From Geodermatophilaceae bacterium (GTDB lineage: Bacteria; Actinomycetota; Actinomycetes; Mycobacteriales; Geodermatophilaceae), in the NCBI GenBank assembly GCA_013811805.1, contig JACCUM010000349.1, positions 1-21,179 on the forward strand: a DNA stretch of 21,179 bases, read 5' to 3'. Numbering within the stretch: the first letter of the stretch is position 1; each line of letters opens with the position of its first letter. The notes under the pieces are model-generated. The model searched no databases, was not told where the DNA came from, and saw nothing but the letters and a program-made list of their open reading frames with translations. Shown here piece after piece: positions 1-6,758 of this stretch. Both the position numbers and the translations under genes were made by a program.

Positions 1-392
1 TCGTCGAGGGCGAAGAACAGGCCGACGCCGCCGGCGATGAGCAGGACAACCAGCCCGATGATGATGGCTGGCAGCGGGTTCTTCTTCTCCGGTGGGGGAC
101 CTCCGTACGGAGCACCCGGACCGCCGCCATACGGCGGTGGTTCACCGGGAGGAGGGCCGTACCCGCCACCGCCACCGCCACCGCCAAAGGCCGGCTGGCC
201 GTACTGCTGAGTCGGCTGGCCGAAGCTCGGTTGGGCCACGCTCGGCGGCTGGCCATAGCTGGGCGCAGCGCCGGTGGGAGGGCCGAATCCGGGTTGGCCA
301 GCGGGAGGTGGTTGGCCCCAACCCGACTGCGAACCGCCGGGGTTGGGCTGCCCACCATAGGGGGGCTGGTTTCCGTACGGGGGCTGGGTCAT
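1..392 (-). CDS. Pro/Gly/Tyr-rich single-pass membrane protein, N-terminal part (runs off the window)
   Basis: Start ATG at 392-390 is preceded by a GGAAGGA ribosome binding site. The 130 codons in the window begin MTQPPYG. About 100 cytoplasmic residues follow, rich in Pro, Gly, Gln and Tyr, with PPYGG and GQP motifs and an eight-glycine run. Then come PPPEKKN and a hydrophobic segment (about residues 108-128, LPAIIIGLVVLLIAGGVGLFF), so this is a type II-like membrane protein with its C-terminal domain outside the window. The N-terminus and the Pro-Lys-Lys-TM junction closely resemble the protein at 4240-5016, so the two are probably paralogs. Such tails are common in actinobacterial membrane proteins that act at the envelope, but the function is unknown. 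It lies 54 bp downstream of the ABM-domain gene, on the same strand. Confidence 0.8.
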   Translation of the reverse strand, partial: MTQPPYGNQPPYGGQPNPGGSQSGWGQPPPAGQPGFGPPTGAAPSYGQPPSVAQPSFGQPTQQYGQPAFGGGGGGGGYGPPPGEPPPYGGGPGAPYGGPPPEKKNPLPAIIIGLVVLLIAGGVGLFFALD

Positions 393-446
393 TGTGGGTC
401 CTTCCGTCAGGCGTAAGCCGCGAGCGTTCCCCTCCGGCGCGAGTCC

Positions 447-734
447 TCAGCCGACAGCGAGGAGGACATCGTAGGCACCCGGCTCATCCACGATGCGGAC
501 GAACACTGGGTAACCAGTGGTCTTCACGGCATGAGACGACAGGGCTCGACGGTAGGTTCCGACGCTTTCCCATTCGGTTAACAGGATCCACACATCTGGC
601 TCGTCGAGGCAGCGCCCTGCGCGCGCCCGCAGGAAGCCCGGCAGCGTCATGAAGACGTCGATGAGCACCGCCAGTTCGCCGGTGATCTGCTCTTCGGCAT
701 CACCATCGGCACGCAACCTGTTCACCGCGAGCAC
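447..734 (-). CDS. ABM (antibiotic biosynthesis monooxygenase)-like domain protein, 95 aa
   Basis: The frame stays open further upstream to 857, but GTG at 734-732 is chosen as start. A strong GGGAGG lies six to seven bases before it, and family resemblance begins there (VLAVNRLRAD). The sequence fits a ferredoxin-like dimeric alpha-beta barrel of ABM type: an N-terminal beta strand, a helix with the LPGFLRARAGR segment, and the WILLTEWESVGTYRRAL motif near residues 54-70. From memory, small proteins with a TEWESVGAYRRAL motif are frequent neighbours of the uppS/recO region in actinobacteria. No haem or flavin ligand can be assigned from sequence, and the enzymatic role is unproven. It is divergent from 780-1067, with 45 bp between the starts. 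Confidence 0.8.
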   Translation of the reverse strand: MLAVNRLRADGDAEEQITGELAVLIDVFMTLPGFLRARAGRCLDEPDVWILLTEWESVGTYRRALSSHAVKTTGYPVFVRIVDEPGAYDVLLAVG

Positions 735-779
735 CCGTAGCCTCCCGTTCTGCGATCCCGTGATGAGATCCTCGTCCGC

Positions 780-1067
780 ATGTCGAGCACATCGGGACGG
801 GACCGCCTGGAGCGGCGAAGCCTGCCCGTACTGATGACCTTGCGCAGAGTGCCCCAATGGGTGCTGTTCCTCGTCGTCCTAGGGCTTGTGGTCGGCGGAC
901 TGCTCCTGACCGGCCCGGTGGCCGGGGCGCTACTCGGCGTCGTAGCGGTCTTTCTCGGTTGGCTGCTCCTGCTGGCCTGGCCACGGTTGACCCAAGGCCA
1001 ACGACTCCTGCGCGGGCTCACCATTGCCGTCATCGCCGGCTCGGTGATCTGGCGGCTGCTTGCCTGA
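780..1067 (+). CDS. Small two- to three-TM membrane protein (DUF6703-like)
   Basis: A 95-aa protein with a short basic N-terminus (RDRLERRSLPVLMTLRRVPQW) and hydrophobic segments at about residues 27-45, 47-67 and 79-94. The layout resembles the actinobacterial DUF6703 family, a small integral membrane protein of unknown function that often sits near uppS and recO. The family name is from memory. ATG 780 is used because it is the only start before the conserved basic segment. No ribosome binding site is visible upstream, so the transcript may be leaderless or the start may be further in. It converges with uppS, with 10 bp between the stop codons. Confidence 0.7.
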   Translation: MSSTSGRDRLERRSLPVLMTLRRVPQWVLFLVVLGLVVGGLLLTGPVAGALLGVVAVFLGWLLLLAWPRLTQGQRLLRGLTIAVIAGSVIWRLLA

Positions 1068-1077
1068 CCCGACCGAG

Positions 1078-1875
1078 TCAGGCTGATCCGAACCGCCGCT
1101 GCCGGCTGGCGTAGGACTCACACGCGGCCCAAAGATGTCGTCGGTCGAAGTCCGGCCACAGCGTGTCGGCGAAGACCAATTCGGCGTAGGCCGACTGCCA
1201 CAGCAGGAAGTTCGAGGTCCGCTGCTCGCCCGAAGACCGGATGAACAGATCGACGTCCGGCATGTCCGGCTCGTCCAGATGACGGGCGAGGGTCTTCTCG
1301 CCGATCCGATCAGGATCGAGCCGACCAGCAGCCACCTCGCGGGCGATAGACGCTGCGGCATCGGCGATCTCGGCCCGCCCGCCGTAATTGACGCACATCG
1401 TCAGGGTCAAGATGTCATTGCCCGCGGTGAGCTCTTCTGCTGCTTCCAGTTCACGAATCACGCTGCGCCACAGCCGGCGTGGCCGCCCGGCCCAGCGCAC
1501 CCGTACGCCGAGTTCGTGCATCTCGTCACGACGGCGGCGAATGACATCGCGGTTGAACCCCATCAGGAAGCGCACCTCTTCAGGACTGCGCCGCCAGTTC
1601 TCCGTCGAGAAGGCATAGGCAGAAAGCCAGCCGATGCCGAGCTCGATCGCTCCCTCCACACAGTCGAACAGCGCGGCCTCGCCGGCCTCGTGCCCGACTG
1701 TCCGCGGCAGTCCGCGACGTCCGGCCCACCGCCCGTTCCCGTCCATCACGATCGCCACGTGCCGGGGAATTGTCCCGGCGGCCAGTTCGGGCGCCCTCGC
1801 GCCGGTGGGATGCGGGGACGGCGGGCGTACCGGCTGGCCCACGGACAGATCAGCGGTCCTACGGACCCGACTCAT
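1078..1875 (-). CDS. uppS: Isoprenyl transferase (polyprenyl diphosphate synthase, cis type)
   Basis: A 265-aa cis-prenyltransferase that elongates an allylic diphosphate with isopentenyl diphosphate to make the polyprenyl carrier lipid for peptidoglycan and arabinogalactan-type polymers. Visible motifs are HVAIVMDGNGRWA (39-51, with the catalytic Asp at 45), the glycine/arginine loop RGLPRTVGHEAG, AFSTENWRRSPEEV (88-101), NYGGRAEI (163-170) and DLFIRSSGEQRTSNFLLWQ (209-227), which holds the IPP-binding RxSGExRxSNF signature. The length is normal for the family. The start is ATG 1875-1873, because it overlaps the recO stop as ATGA and so implies translational coupling. An in-frame start upstream at 1923 would extend into recO and is not conserved. 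The roughly 35-residue N-terminal extension before the core is typical of actinobacteria. Confidence 0.95.
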   Translation of the reverse strand: MSRVRRTADLSVGQPVRPPSPHPTGARAPELAAGTIPRHVAIVMDGNGRWAGRRGLPRTVGHEAGEAALFDCVEGAIELGIGWLSAYAFSTENWRRSPEEVRFLMGFNRDVIRRRRDEMHELGVRVRWAGRPRRLWRSVIRELEAAEELTAGNDILTLTMCVNYGGRAEIADAAASIAREVAAGRLDPDRIGEKTLARHLDEPDMPDVDLFIRSSGEQRTSNFLLWQSAYAELVFADTLWPDFDRRHLWAACESYASRQRRFGSA

Positions 1876-2603
1876 CCGCGCTCCACCATCGCCAGCGAGC
1901 GCAGCCCACGTTCGAGGTGCCACTGCAGCAACGCGGCCACCAGTCCACTGGCCTCCCTCGCCGCGGCCGAGGTCGCCGCCTCGGCACCAACCCAGTCCCC
2001 GGTGAACAGCGCCGACATCAACTCAACCGACGCCGGACTCGGATTGGCCGATCCGGCGGGACGGCATCGCCCGCATACGACGCCACCGGCCGGGATCGAC
2101 AGCGATCGGTGCGGGCCCGGCGCGGCGCAGATCGCGCACTCCACCAGAGCCGGCTCCCACCCGGCCACGGACATGGCCCGCAACAGGAACGCATCGAGAA
2201 CCAGACTGGGCGCTCGGCCGTCGCTGGTCATCGCCCGCAACGCGCCGACGACGAGCAGGAACAGGCGAAGCGACGGTTCACGTTCCTCCGACGTCAGCCG
2301 CTCCGCGGTCTCTAGGACCGCCGTACCTGCGGTATAGCGGCGGTAGTCGGACACGATTGTGGCGCCGTACGGGCGAATGCTCTCGACCTGGCTGACGATG
2401 TCGAGGCTCCGGCCTTGGTAGAGCTGGACGTCCACGTGGGTGAAGGGTTCCAGTCGGGCGCCGAACTTCGACGACGTACGGCGGATCCCCTTCGCGACTG
2501 CACGCACCCGACCATGACGGCGGGTCAGCAGCGTGACGATCCGGTCGGCCTCACCGAGCTTGTGCAGGCGCAACACGATCGCCTCGTCGCGGTAGAGGCT
2601 CAC
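1872..2603 (-). CDS. recO: DNA repair protein RecO
   Basis: A 243-aa protein that loads RecA with RecR by displacing SSB and anneals SSB-coated strands. The N-terminal OB fold is clear (LYRDEAIVLRLHKLGEADRIVTLLTRRHGRVRAVAKGIRR, residues 3-42). It is followed by a helical domain and a zinc-binding site formed by C156, C159, C177 and C180. Start GTG 2603-2601 has GGGAGA nine bases upstream and gives the family N-terminus. An in-frame extension to 2750 would overlap era and is rejected. The stop overlaps the uppS start (ATGA). era lies 67 bp upstream on the same strand, the usual actinobacterial era-recO-uppS order. Confidence 0.95.
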   Translation of the reverse strand: MSLYRDEAIVLRLHKLGEADRIVTLLTRRHGRVRAVAKGIRRTSSKFGARLEPFTHVDVQLYQGRSLDIVSQVESIRPYGATIVSDYRRYTAGTAVLETAERLTSEEREPSLRLFLLVVGALRAMTSDGRAPSLVLDAFLLRAMSVAGWEPALVECAICAAPGPHRSLSIPAGGVVCGRCRPAGSANPSPASVELMSALFTGDWVGAEAATSAAAREASGLVAALLQWHLERGLRSLAMVERG

Positions 2604-2670
2604 GCTCGCCAGTCTCCCACCGCCGCCGCCGATCCTTGAGTTCTCGCCGAACGACAGGCCCTTGGCGGAG

Positions 2671-3552
2671 TCAGAAGCCCAGCCGCTGCAGTTTCTTCGG
2701 ATCGTCCTGCCACTCGCCGAGCACCTTGACATGCAGGTCCAGATAGACACGACTTCCGAGCAGGGCCTCGATCTGGGTACGGGCGCGGGTACCGATGGAC
2801 TTGATCCGCTCCCCCCTCCGTCCGAGCAGGATCGGTTTCTGACTCGCCCGCTCGACGTAGAGGACGGCCTCGATATCCACGAGGTCGCTGTTCTCCCGCG
2901 GCGTCAACTCCTCCACCGTGACCGCAACCGAATGCGGCAACTCCTGGTCGAGATCAGACAGTGCGGCCTCACGGATCAGTTCAGCGACGAGCACCTTCTC
3001 CGGCTCGTCGGTCAGCGTCCCGTCCGGATAGAGCGCGGGACCCGTGGGCAGGCCATCCATCAGCAGGTCTAGCAGCGTGGCCACGCCGGTACCGGATCTG
3101 GCGCTGAGTGGCACGTAGTGCGCCGCCTCGATCTCCGCGCTCGCGGCGAGGAGTTGGCCGGCCACCTGGTCGGGCTTGGCCAGATCGATCTTGGTCACCG
3201 CCACGATCAGCGACGTGCCATGAAGTTGGCGCAGTTCTCGAGCGATGAACCGGTCGCCCGGCCCCATCTTCTCGTTGGCCGGAACACACCACACGACGAT
3301 GTCCACACCCGCCAACGTGGTGCGTACGACGTCGTTGAGTCGTTGTCCCAGAACCGTTCTGGGCTTGTGCAGCCCCGGGGTGTCGACGAGAACCAGCTGA
3401 GCTTGCGGGCGATGGACGATGCCTCGAATCGCGTGCCTCGTGGTCTGCGGCCGATCGCTGATGATGCCGATCTTGGTACCTACCAGGGCGTTGGTCAGCG
3501 TGGTCTTTCCCGTATTGGGTCGTCCCACCAAGCACCCGAAGCCGCTGCGCAT
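2671..3552 (-). CDS. era: GTPase Era
   Basis: A 293-aa GTPase that binds the 3' end of 16S rRNA during assembly of the 30S subunit. The G domain shows G1 GRPNTGKT (10-17, Thr instead of the usual Val at position 14), G3 DTPG (57-60), G4 TKID (120-123) and G5 SAR (150-152). The C-terminal KH domain shows the GRRGERIKSIG loop (244-254) before VYLDLHVKVLGEWQDDPKKLQRLGF. Start ATG 3552-3550 is preceded by GGGAGG nine bases upstream. In many actinobacteria era directly follows the CBS/CorC and CDA-like genes. Here a plus-strand gene and the PPYG-repeat gene separate them, so era probably needs its own promoter between 3553 and about 3700. Confidence 0.97.
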   Translation of the reverse strand: MRSGFGCLVGRPNTGKTTLTNALVGTKIGIISDRPQTTRHAIRGIVHRPQAQLVLVDTPGLHKPRTVLGQRLNDVVRTTLAGVDIVVWCVPANEKMGPGDRFIARELRQLHGTSLIVAVTKIDLAKPDQVAGQLLAASAEIEAAHYVPLSARSGTGVATLLDLLMDGLPTGPALYPDGTLTDEPEKVLVAELIREAALSDLDQELPHSVAVTVEELTPRENSDLVDIEAVLYVERASQKPILLGRRGERIKSIGTRARTQIEALLGSRVYLDLHVKVLGEWQDDPKKLQRLGF

Positions 3553-3611
3553 ACCGCTCAGCCTCCCATTGCCCGCACGGCGGCGCTGGCGATCGGGTAA
3601 GAATCACCGAT

Positions 3612-4226
3612 GTGGCACAGCGACGGCCGGCTGAGAACAAATCATCTGCCGGCGACCCCTCCGCGATCGCCCGGCGGTGGTCGTCAGAGCGCGATAGCCA
3701 CCTGCGCCAGATCAACGCCTTTTCCTTCATAGTCCCGCACCGGAGGAAGCGATCGGTCACCAAGCTGCCGGCCGCACTGCGATATGCCCAGCTCCTTCCC
3801 GCCAGCCGTACGGTCCGGATGCTGCTGGCAGTGGCGGCACCCGCGTACGCCAGTTTGCAACTCGGCCAAGGGGCTACGGTCGGGCGCGCTATCGGATTCG
3901 CGGTCCTCCTGGCGGTCGTGATTTTTGCGGTCTCGACCTATCGCGTGACGGTCAGCAATTCCGGCATCAGCTTTGACATCGCCGGCCTCCGCCAGGTATC
4001 CAGCTTCGGATTCGTACCGCTCTTAGCCGTACGTGAGGTACGGCACGGCGTGCCTGGAGACTGGCCCAAGGCCAGACTCAAAGGGGGGTGGTGGCCGGGC
4101 CGCCGACGGGTCAGCGTCTTGTATCTGGACCAGGACGCAATGCTGCGTGCGTTTCAGGTCTGGGTCGGCGGCCCCGAGGCATTTGGTACTGCCCTGCTCG
4201 GGCGCCCGATGTCGGACCCGGACTGA
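3612..4226 (+). CDS. Hypothetical membrane protein with PH-like C-terminal part
   Basis: The frame is open to 204 aa from GTG 3612. The first 50 codons are rich in Arg, Ser and rarer codons (AAA, TCA, ATA, AGG) and look less coding than the rest. The core begins near residue 49 (TKLPAALRYAQLLP), followed by two hydrophobic stretches (about 68-84 and 92-108), a beta-rich segment (YRVTVSNSGISFDIAGL) and a tail with GGWWPGRRRVSVLYLDQDAMLRAFQVWVGG. Two TM helices plus a beta-rich domain resemble DUF3093 or bacterial PH-domain membrane proteins, but I do not recognise it firmly. The start is uncertain: a TAAGAAT box just upstream of 3612 would suit a leaderless start, whereas a strong GGAGGA at 3742-3747 precedes only a GTC codon. 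ATG 3819 is another option. It converges with 4240-5016, with 13 bp between. Confidence 0.6.
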   Translation: MAQRRPAENKSSAGDPSAIARRWSSERDSHLRQINAFSFIVPHRRKRSVTKLPAALRYAQLLPASRTVRMLLAVAAPAYASLQLGQGATVGRAIGFAVLLAVVIFAVSTYRVTVSNSGISFDIAGLRQVSSFGFVPLLAVREVRHGVPGDWPKARLKGGWWPGRRRVSVLYLDQDAMLRAFQVWVGGPEAFGTALLGRPMSDPD

Positions 4227-4239
4227 GAGGCGCGCGGAG

Positions 4240-5016
4240 CTAGGAGAAGTCGAAGACTTTGAGCACCCCGGCTTCCTCGGTGACCGCAAGGAGCAGTTCG
4301 GTGGACCCGGTGTCGGTCTGCACATCGAGAATGATGTCGTCATGATTGCCGTGCCCGTAGGCATCGGAGACAGCCGCTGAGGAGATCGCCGTCGCCCCCA
4401 GAGTGCGGAACAGCTCGTCGGCGAAGGCCTGCGGATCGGCGAACTCGGCCTGCAGATCCGGCGTCAGGGTGGCGTAGCCACCCGCATAGTCACCGGCTGC
4501 CATCAGGTCAATCAGCGCCTGTGCGGTCTCCGGTGACTCCGCGAAGTTCAACTCCTCCGAGGTCTCCTCGGCCGATTCGGTCGTTTCTTCGGTGCTCTCT
4601 TCGGTGGTTTCCTCGGTCTCGGAGGTCGGGAGGGTCTGCTGCGTGGTCAGGGTGGTGGCCACCGGCGTCGGCTCGTCGTCGTTGAGCACCAAGAACAAGC
4701 CCAGTGCACCCAGACTCAGGAGCAGCACGAGTCCGCCGATGATCCAGGGCAGGACCGACTTCTTCGGCGGAGGTCCATACGGGCCCTGCGGACCTCCGTA
4801 CGGCGGCTGAGTCCCGTACGGCGGCTGAGTCCCGTACGGCGGCTGAGTCCCGTACGGCGGCTGAGTCCCGTACGGCGGCTGAGTCCCGTACGGCGGCTGA
4901 GTCCCGTACGGAGGCTGGCCCCCGTACGGCGGCTGGCCCCCGTACGGCGGCTGGCCCCCGTACGGCGGCTGGCCCCCGTACGGCGGCTGGGGGGGTCCGT
5001 AGGGCGGCTGGGTCAT
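4240..5016 (-). CDS. PPYG hexapeptide-repeat single-pass membrane protein with extracytoplasmic NTF2-like domain
   Basis: A 258-aa protein starting at ATG 5016-5014 with GAAGGA upstream. Residues 3-75 are a near-perfect tandem array of the hexapeptide QPPYGG (four copies), QPPYGT (six copies) and QPPYGG again. A short GPPPKK stop-transfer motif and one TM helix (about 88-111) follow. The outer part has a Thr/Glu-rich linker (about 116-155) and a compact C-terminal domain (about 160-258) starting SPETAQALIDLMAAGDYAGGYATL, which looks like a DUF4878 or NTF2-type fold. The N-in orientation is inferred from the Lys-Lys before the helix. It lies 73 bp downstream of the CDA-like gene on the same strand and resembles the protein at 1-392. 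The function is unknown; the Tyr/Pro-rich tail could be a low-complexity interaction or phase-separating region. Confidence 0.85.
   Translation of the reverse strand: MTQPPYGPPQPPYGGQPPYGGQPPYGGQPPYGGQPPYGTQPPYGTQPPYGTQPPYGTQPPYGTQPPYGTQPPYGGPQGPYGPPPKKSVLPWIIGGLVLLLSLGALGLFLVLNDDEPTPVATTLTTQQTLPTSETEETTEESTEETTESAEETSEELNFAESPETAQALIDLMAAGDYAGGYATLTPDLQAEFADPQAFADELFRTLGATAISSAAVSDAYGHGNHDDIILDVQTDTGSTELLLAVTEEAGVLKVFDFS
4796..4993. repeat. Period-18 tandem repeat (about 11 copies) inside the PPYG gene
   Basis: Units of 18 bp on the plus strand read CCGTACGGCGGCTGAGTC (six copies, coding QPPYGT) or the sister form ending in CTGGCCCC (coding QPPYGG). Copies of one type are almost identical at the third codon positions, so the array looks recently expanded by slippage or unequal crossover. 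A degenerate partial copy continues to about 5013. The period is a multiple of three, so length changes keep the reading frame. Confidence 0.9.
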
Positions 5017-5089
5017 GGACTCGTTCCTTCGGCGCGCCGTGGGGTACTGCCGAGTCGTGCGCCACCGGCCGCCTGAGATGGCCGACTGG

Positions 5090-5452
5090 TCATGTGGCGC
5101 GACCACGATCGGTGCTCAGCAGGTTGCCGTCGGTACCGGCCAGAAAGATCGCAGCGGACCCCGACAGGTCGCGTACGGCAGATACGCCGTCGCCGTCGGC
5201 GGCCTCTGCTGCGGACACGACGGCGGCCGCCTCCAGCGTCGTGACCCCGCTGGACACCGCCGAGGCTACGGCGGCCTGCAGCGCGGACAGCCGCAGAGTC
5301 GGTAGTGCCACTGTCGCCGCGGCATAGGTTCGGCCGTCCTGGTCCCTGACCGCCGCTCCCTCGCTGGCACCGGTTCGACCGCGGGCTGCGCGAGCCAGCA
5401 CGATCAACTTGGCATCTTCGGGCTCCAAGCCTGCCTGCGCCGCACTACTCAT
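5090..5452 (-). CDS. Cytidine deaminase-like protein lacking visible zinc ligands
   Basis: A 120-aa protein that starts at ATG 5452-5450 and overlaps the stop of the upstream CBS gene by 8 nt. LEPEDAKLIVLARAARGRTGASEGAAVRDQDGRTYAAATVALPTLRLSALQAAVASAVSSG follows the fold of cytidine deaminase. However, the place where active enzymes have the (C/H)AE zinc and proton-shuttle motif reads SALQAAV, and no PCxxC pair follows. It therefore probably lacks deaminase activity. From memory, actinobacteria commonly carry this short form between the CBS/CorC gene and era, often annotated as cytidine deaminase. The role is unknown; a structural or regulatory part in the Era/YbeY neighbourhood is an inference from conserved location. 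Confidence 0.85.
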   Translation of the reverse strand: MSSAAQAGLEPEDAKLIVLARAARGRTGASEGAAVRDQDGRTYAAATVALPTLRLSALQAAVASAVSSGVTTLEAAAVVSAAEAADGDGVSAVRDLSGSAAIFLAGTDGNLLSTDRGRAT

Positions 5453-6758
5453 GGGCCAGGGCCGCTTCCTTCGCAACGCTCCCGGTCGCCGGCAACCGCG
5501 AGACCAGCAACGTGTCGATCCGGTTGCGTCGCCCCTCCGTGCTCTCGGCCGTCAGCGACAGGCCGGCATAGGTGGCTCGAGCACCCGGGATCGGTACCCG
5601 ACCGAGCTCACGAGCCAGCAGGCCACCGACTGTGTCGATGTCGTCCTCGTCAGGAAACTCGACGTGGAACAGCTCAGCCAGATCGTCGACCGGCAGCCGC
5701 GAGGTGACCCGCATCGAACCGTCCGGGAGCTGCTCGACGGGTGGGCGCTGATCTGTGTCGTACTCGTCGGTGATCTCCCCCACGATCTCTTCGAGGATGT
5801 CCTCGATCGTGACCAGCCCGGCGGTACCGCCGTATTCGTCGACGACCACGGCCATGTGGATCCGGCGGGCCTGCATCTCCCGCAGCAGTTCATCGACCGG
5901 CTTCGACTCAGGTACGAACGACGGCTCACGCATGAGTTCTTCGACCAGTTGCGAGCCGGCACTGTCATCAGAGCCCTGCGTGCGGCGAACCAGGTCCTTG
6001 AGATAGACAACACCGACGATGTCGTCGATGTTGTTGCCCACCACAGGTATTCGCGAGAAGCCGCTACGAAGCGCTAGCGCCAGAGCTTGGCGCACGATCT
6101 TCTGTGCTTCGATCCAGACGACGTCCGGGCGGGGCACCATGACTTCGCGGGCGAGCGTGTCCCCGAGTTCGAACACGGAGTGGATCATGTTGCGCTCGCC
6201 GTGCTCGACGACTCCACGCGCCTCGGCCAAGTCGACCAGCTCCCGCAACTCGACCTCGCTGGAGAACGGGCCCTCGCGAAATCCTCGGCCCGGGGTGAGC
6301 GCGTTGCCGAGCAGGATGAGCAGGTTGGTCACCGGGCCGAAGATGGCCCGCAGCGCCCGTGTCAGGCCGGCGGTGCGCAGGGCTACCCCATAGGCGTGTT
6401 GACGCCCGATCGTGCGCGGCCCGACGCCGACGAGAACGAAACTGACGACCGTCATCACAAAGCCGGCGACAAGGACCGACCTCCAGCCGACCCCCCACAG
6501 CTGGACCAACACCGTGGTGATCAGGACCGCCGCGAACAGCTCGCAGAGGACTCGCAACAACAACAGGAGCGAGACGTGCCGGGCCCGGTCGTCGAGGATT
6601 CGCTCCAGGATCTCGGCGCGGGGCGTCCCGTCTCGTCGGAGTTCGGACACTCGGGCCAGGGAGACGTTCCCGATGGCCGCGTCGACAGCGGCGAACAGGC
6701 CGGCCAATGGGACCAACAGGGCGGCGACGACGAGCAGCGTCACCTGTGTGGAACTCAT
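5445..6758 (-). CDS. CNNM/CorC-type membrane protein (DUF21, CBS pair, CorC/HlyC domain)
   Basis: A 437-aa hemolysin C-family protein starting at ATG 6758-6756, which overlaps the ybeY stop as ATGA. The N-terminal DUF21-type region has hydrophobic helices at about 7-28, 65-86 and 95-112. A CBS pair follows (about 204-330), including REVMVPRPDVVW and HMAVVVDEYGGTAGLVTIEDILEEIVGEI. The C-terminal CorC/HlyC FAD-like domain runs from about 345 to 425 (PDGSMRVTSRLPVDDLAELF). Relatives act in magnesium or cobalt efflux or resistance; the old name hemolysin is historical. Position between ybeY and the CDA-like gene is conserved in actinobacteria. An in-frame extension to 6845 comes only from the repetitive tail of ybeY and is rejected. 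Confidence 0.92.
   Translation of the reverse strand: MSSTQVTLLVVAALLVPLAGLFAAVDAAIGNVSLARVSELRRDGTPRAEILERILDDRARHVSLLLLLRVLCELFAAVLITTVLVQLWGVGWRSVLVAGFVMTVVSFVLVGVGPRTIGRQHAYGVALRTAGLTRALRAIFGPVTNLLILLGNALTPGRGFREGPFSSEVELRELVDLAEARGVVEHGERNMIHSVFELGDTLAREVMVPRPDVVWIEAQKIVRQALALALRSGFSRIPVVGNNIDDIVGVVYLKDLVRRTQGSDDSAGSQLVEELMREPSFVPESKPVDELLREMQARRIHMAVVVDEYGGTAGLVTIEDILEEIVGEITDEYDTDQRPPVEQLPDGSMRVTSRLPVDDLAELFHVEFPDEDDIDTVGGLLARELGRVPIPGARATYAGLSLTAESTEGRRNRIDTLLVSRLPATGSVAKEAALAHE

Noticed and set aside
1135..2337. A 400-codon plus-strand open frame across uppS and recO
   Set aside because: It is antisense to two firmly identified genes, has no recognisable domain and reflects the high GC content.
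4796..4993. CRISPR-like array
   Set aside because: The repeats are contiguous 18-bp units without unique spacers and code for a peptide repeat.
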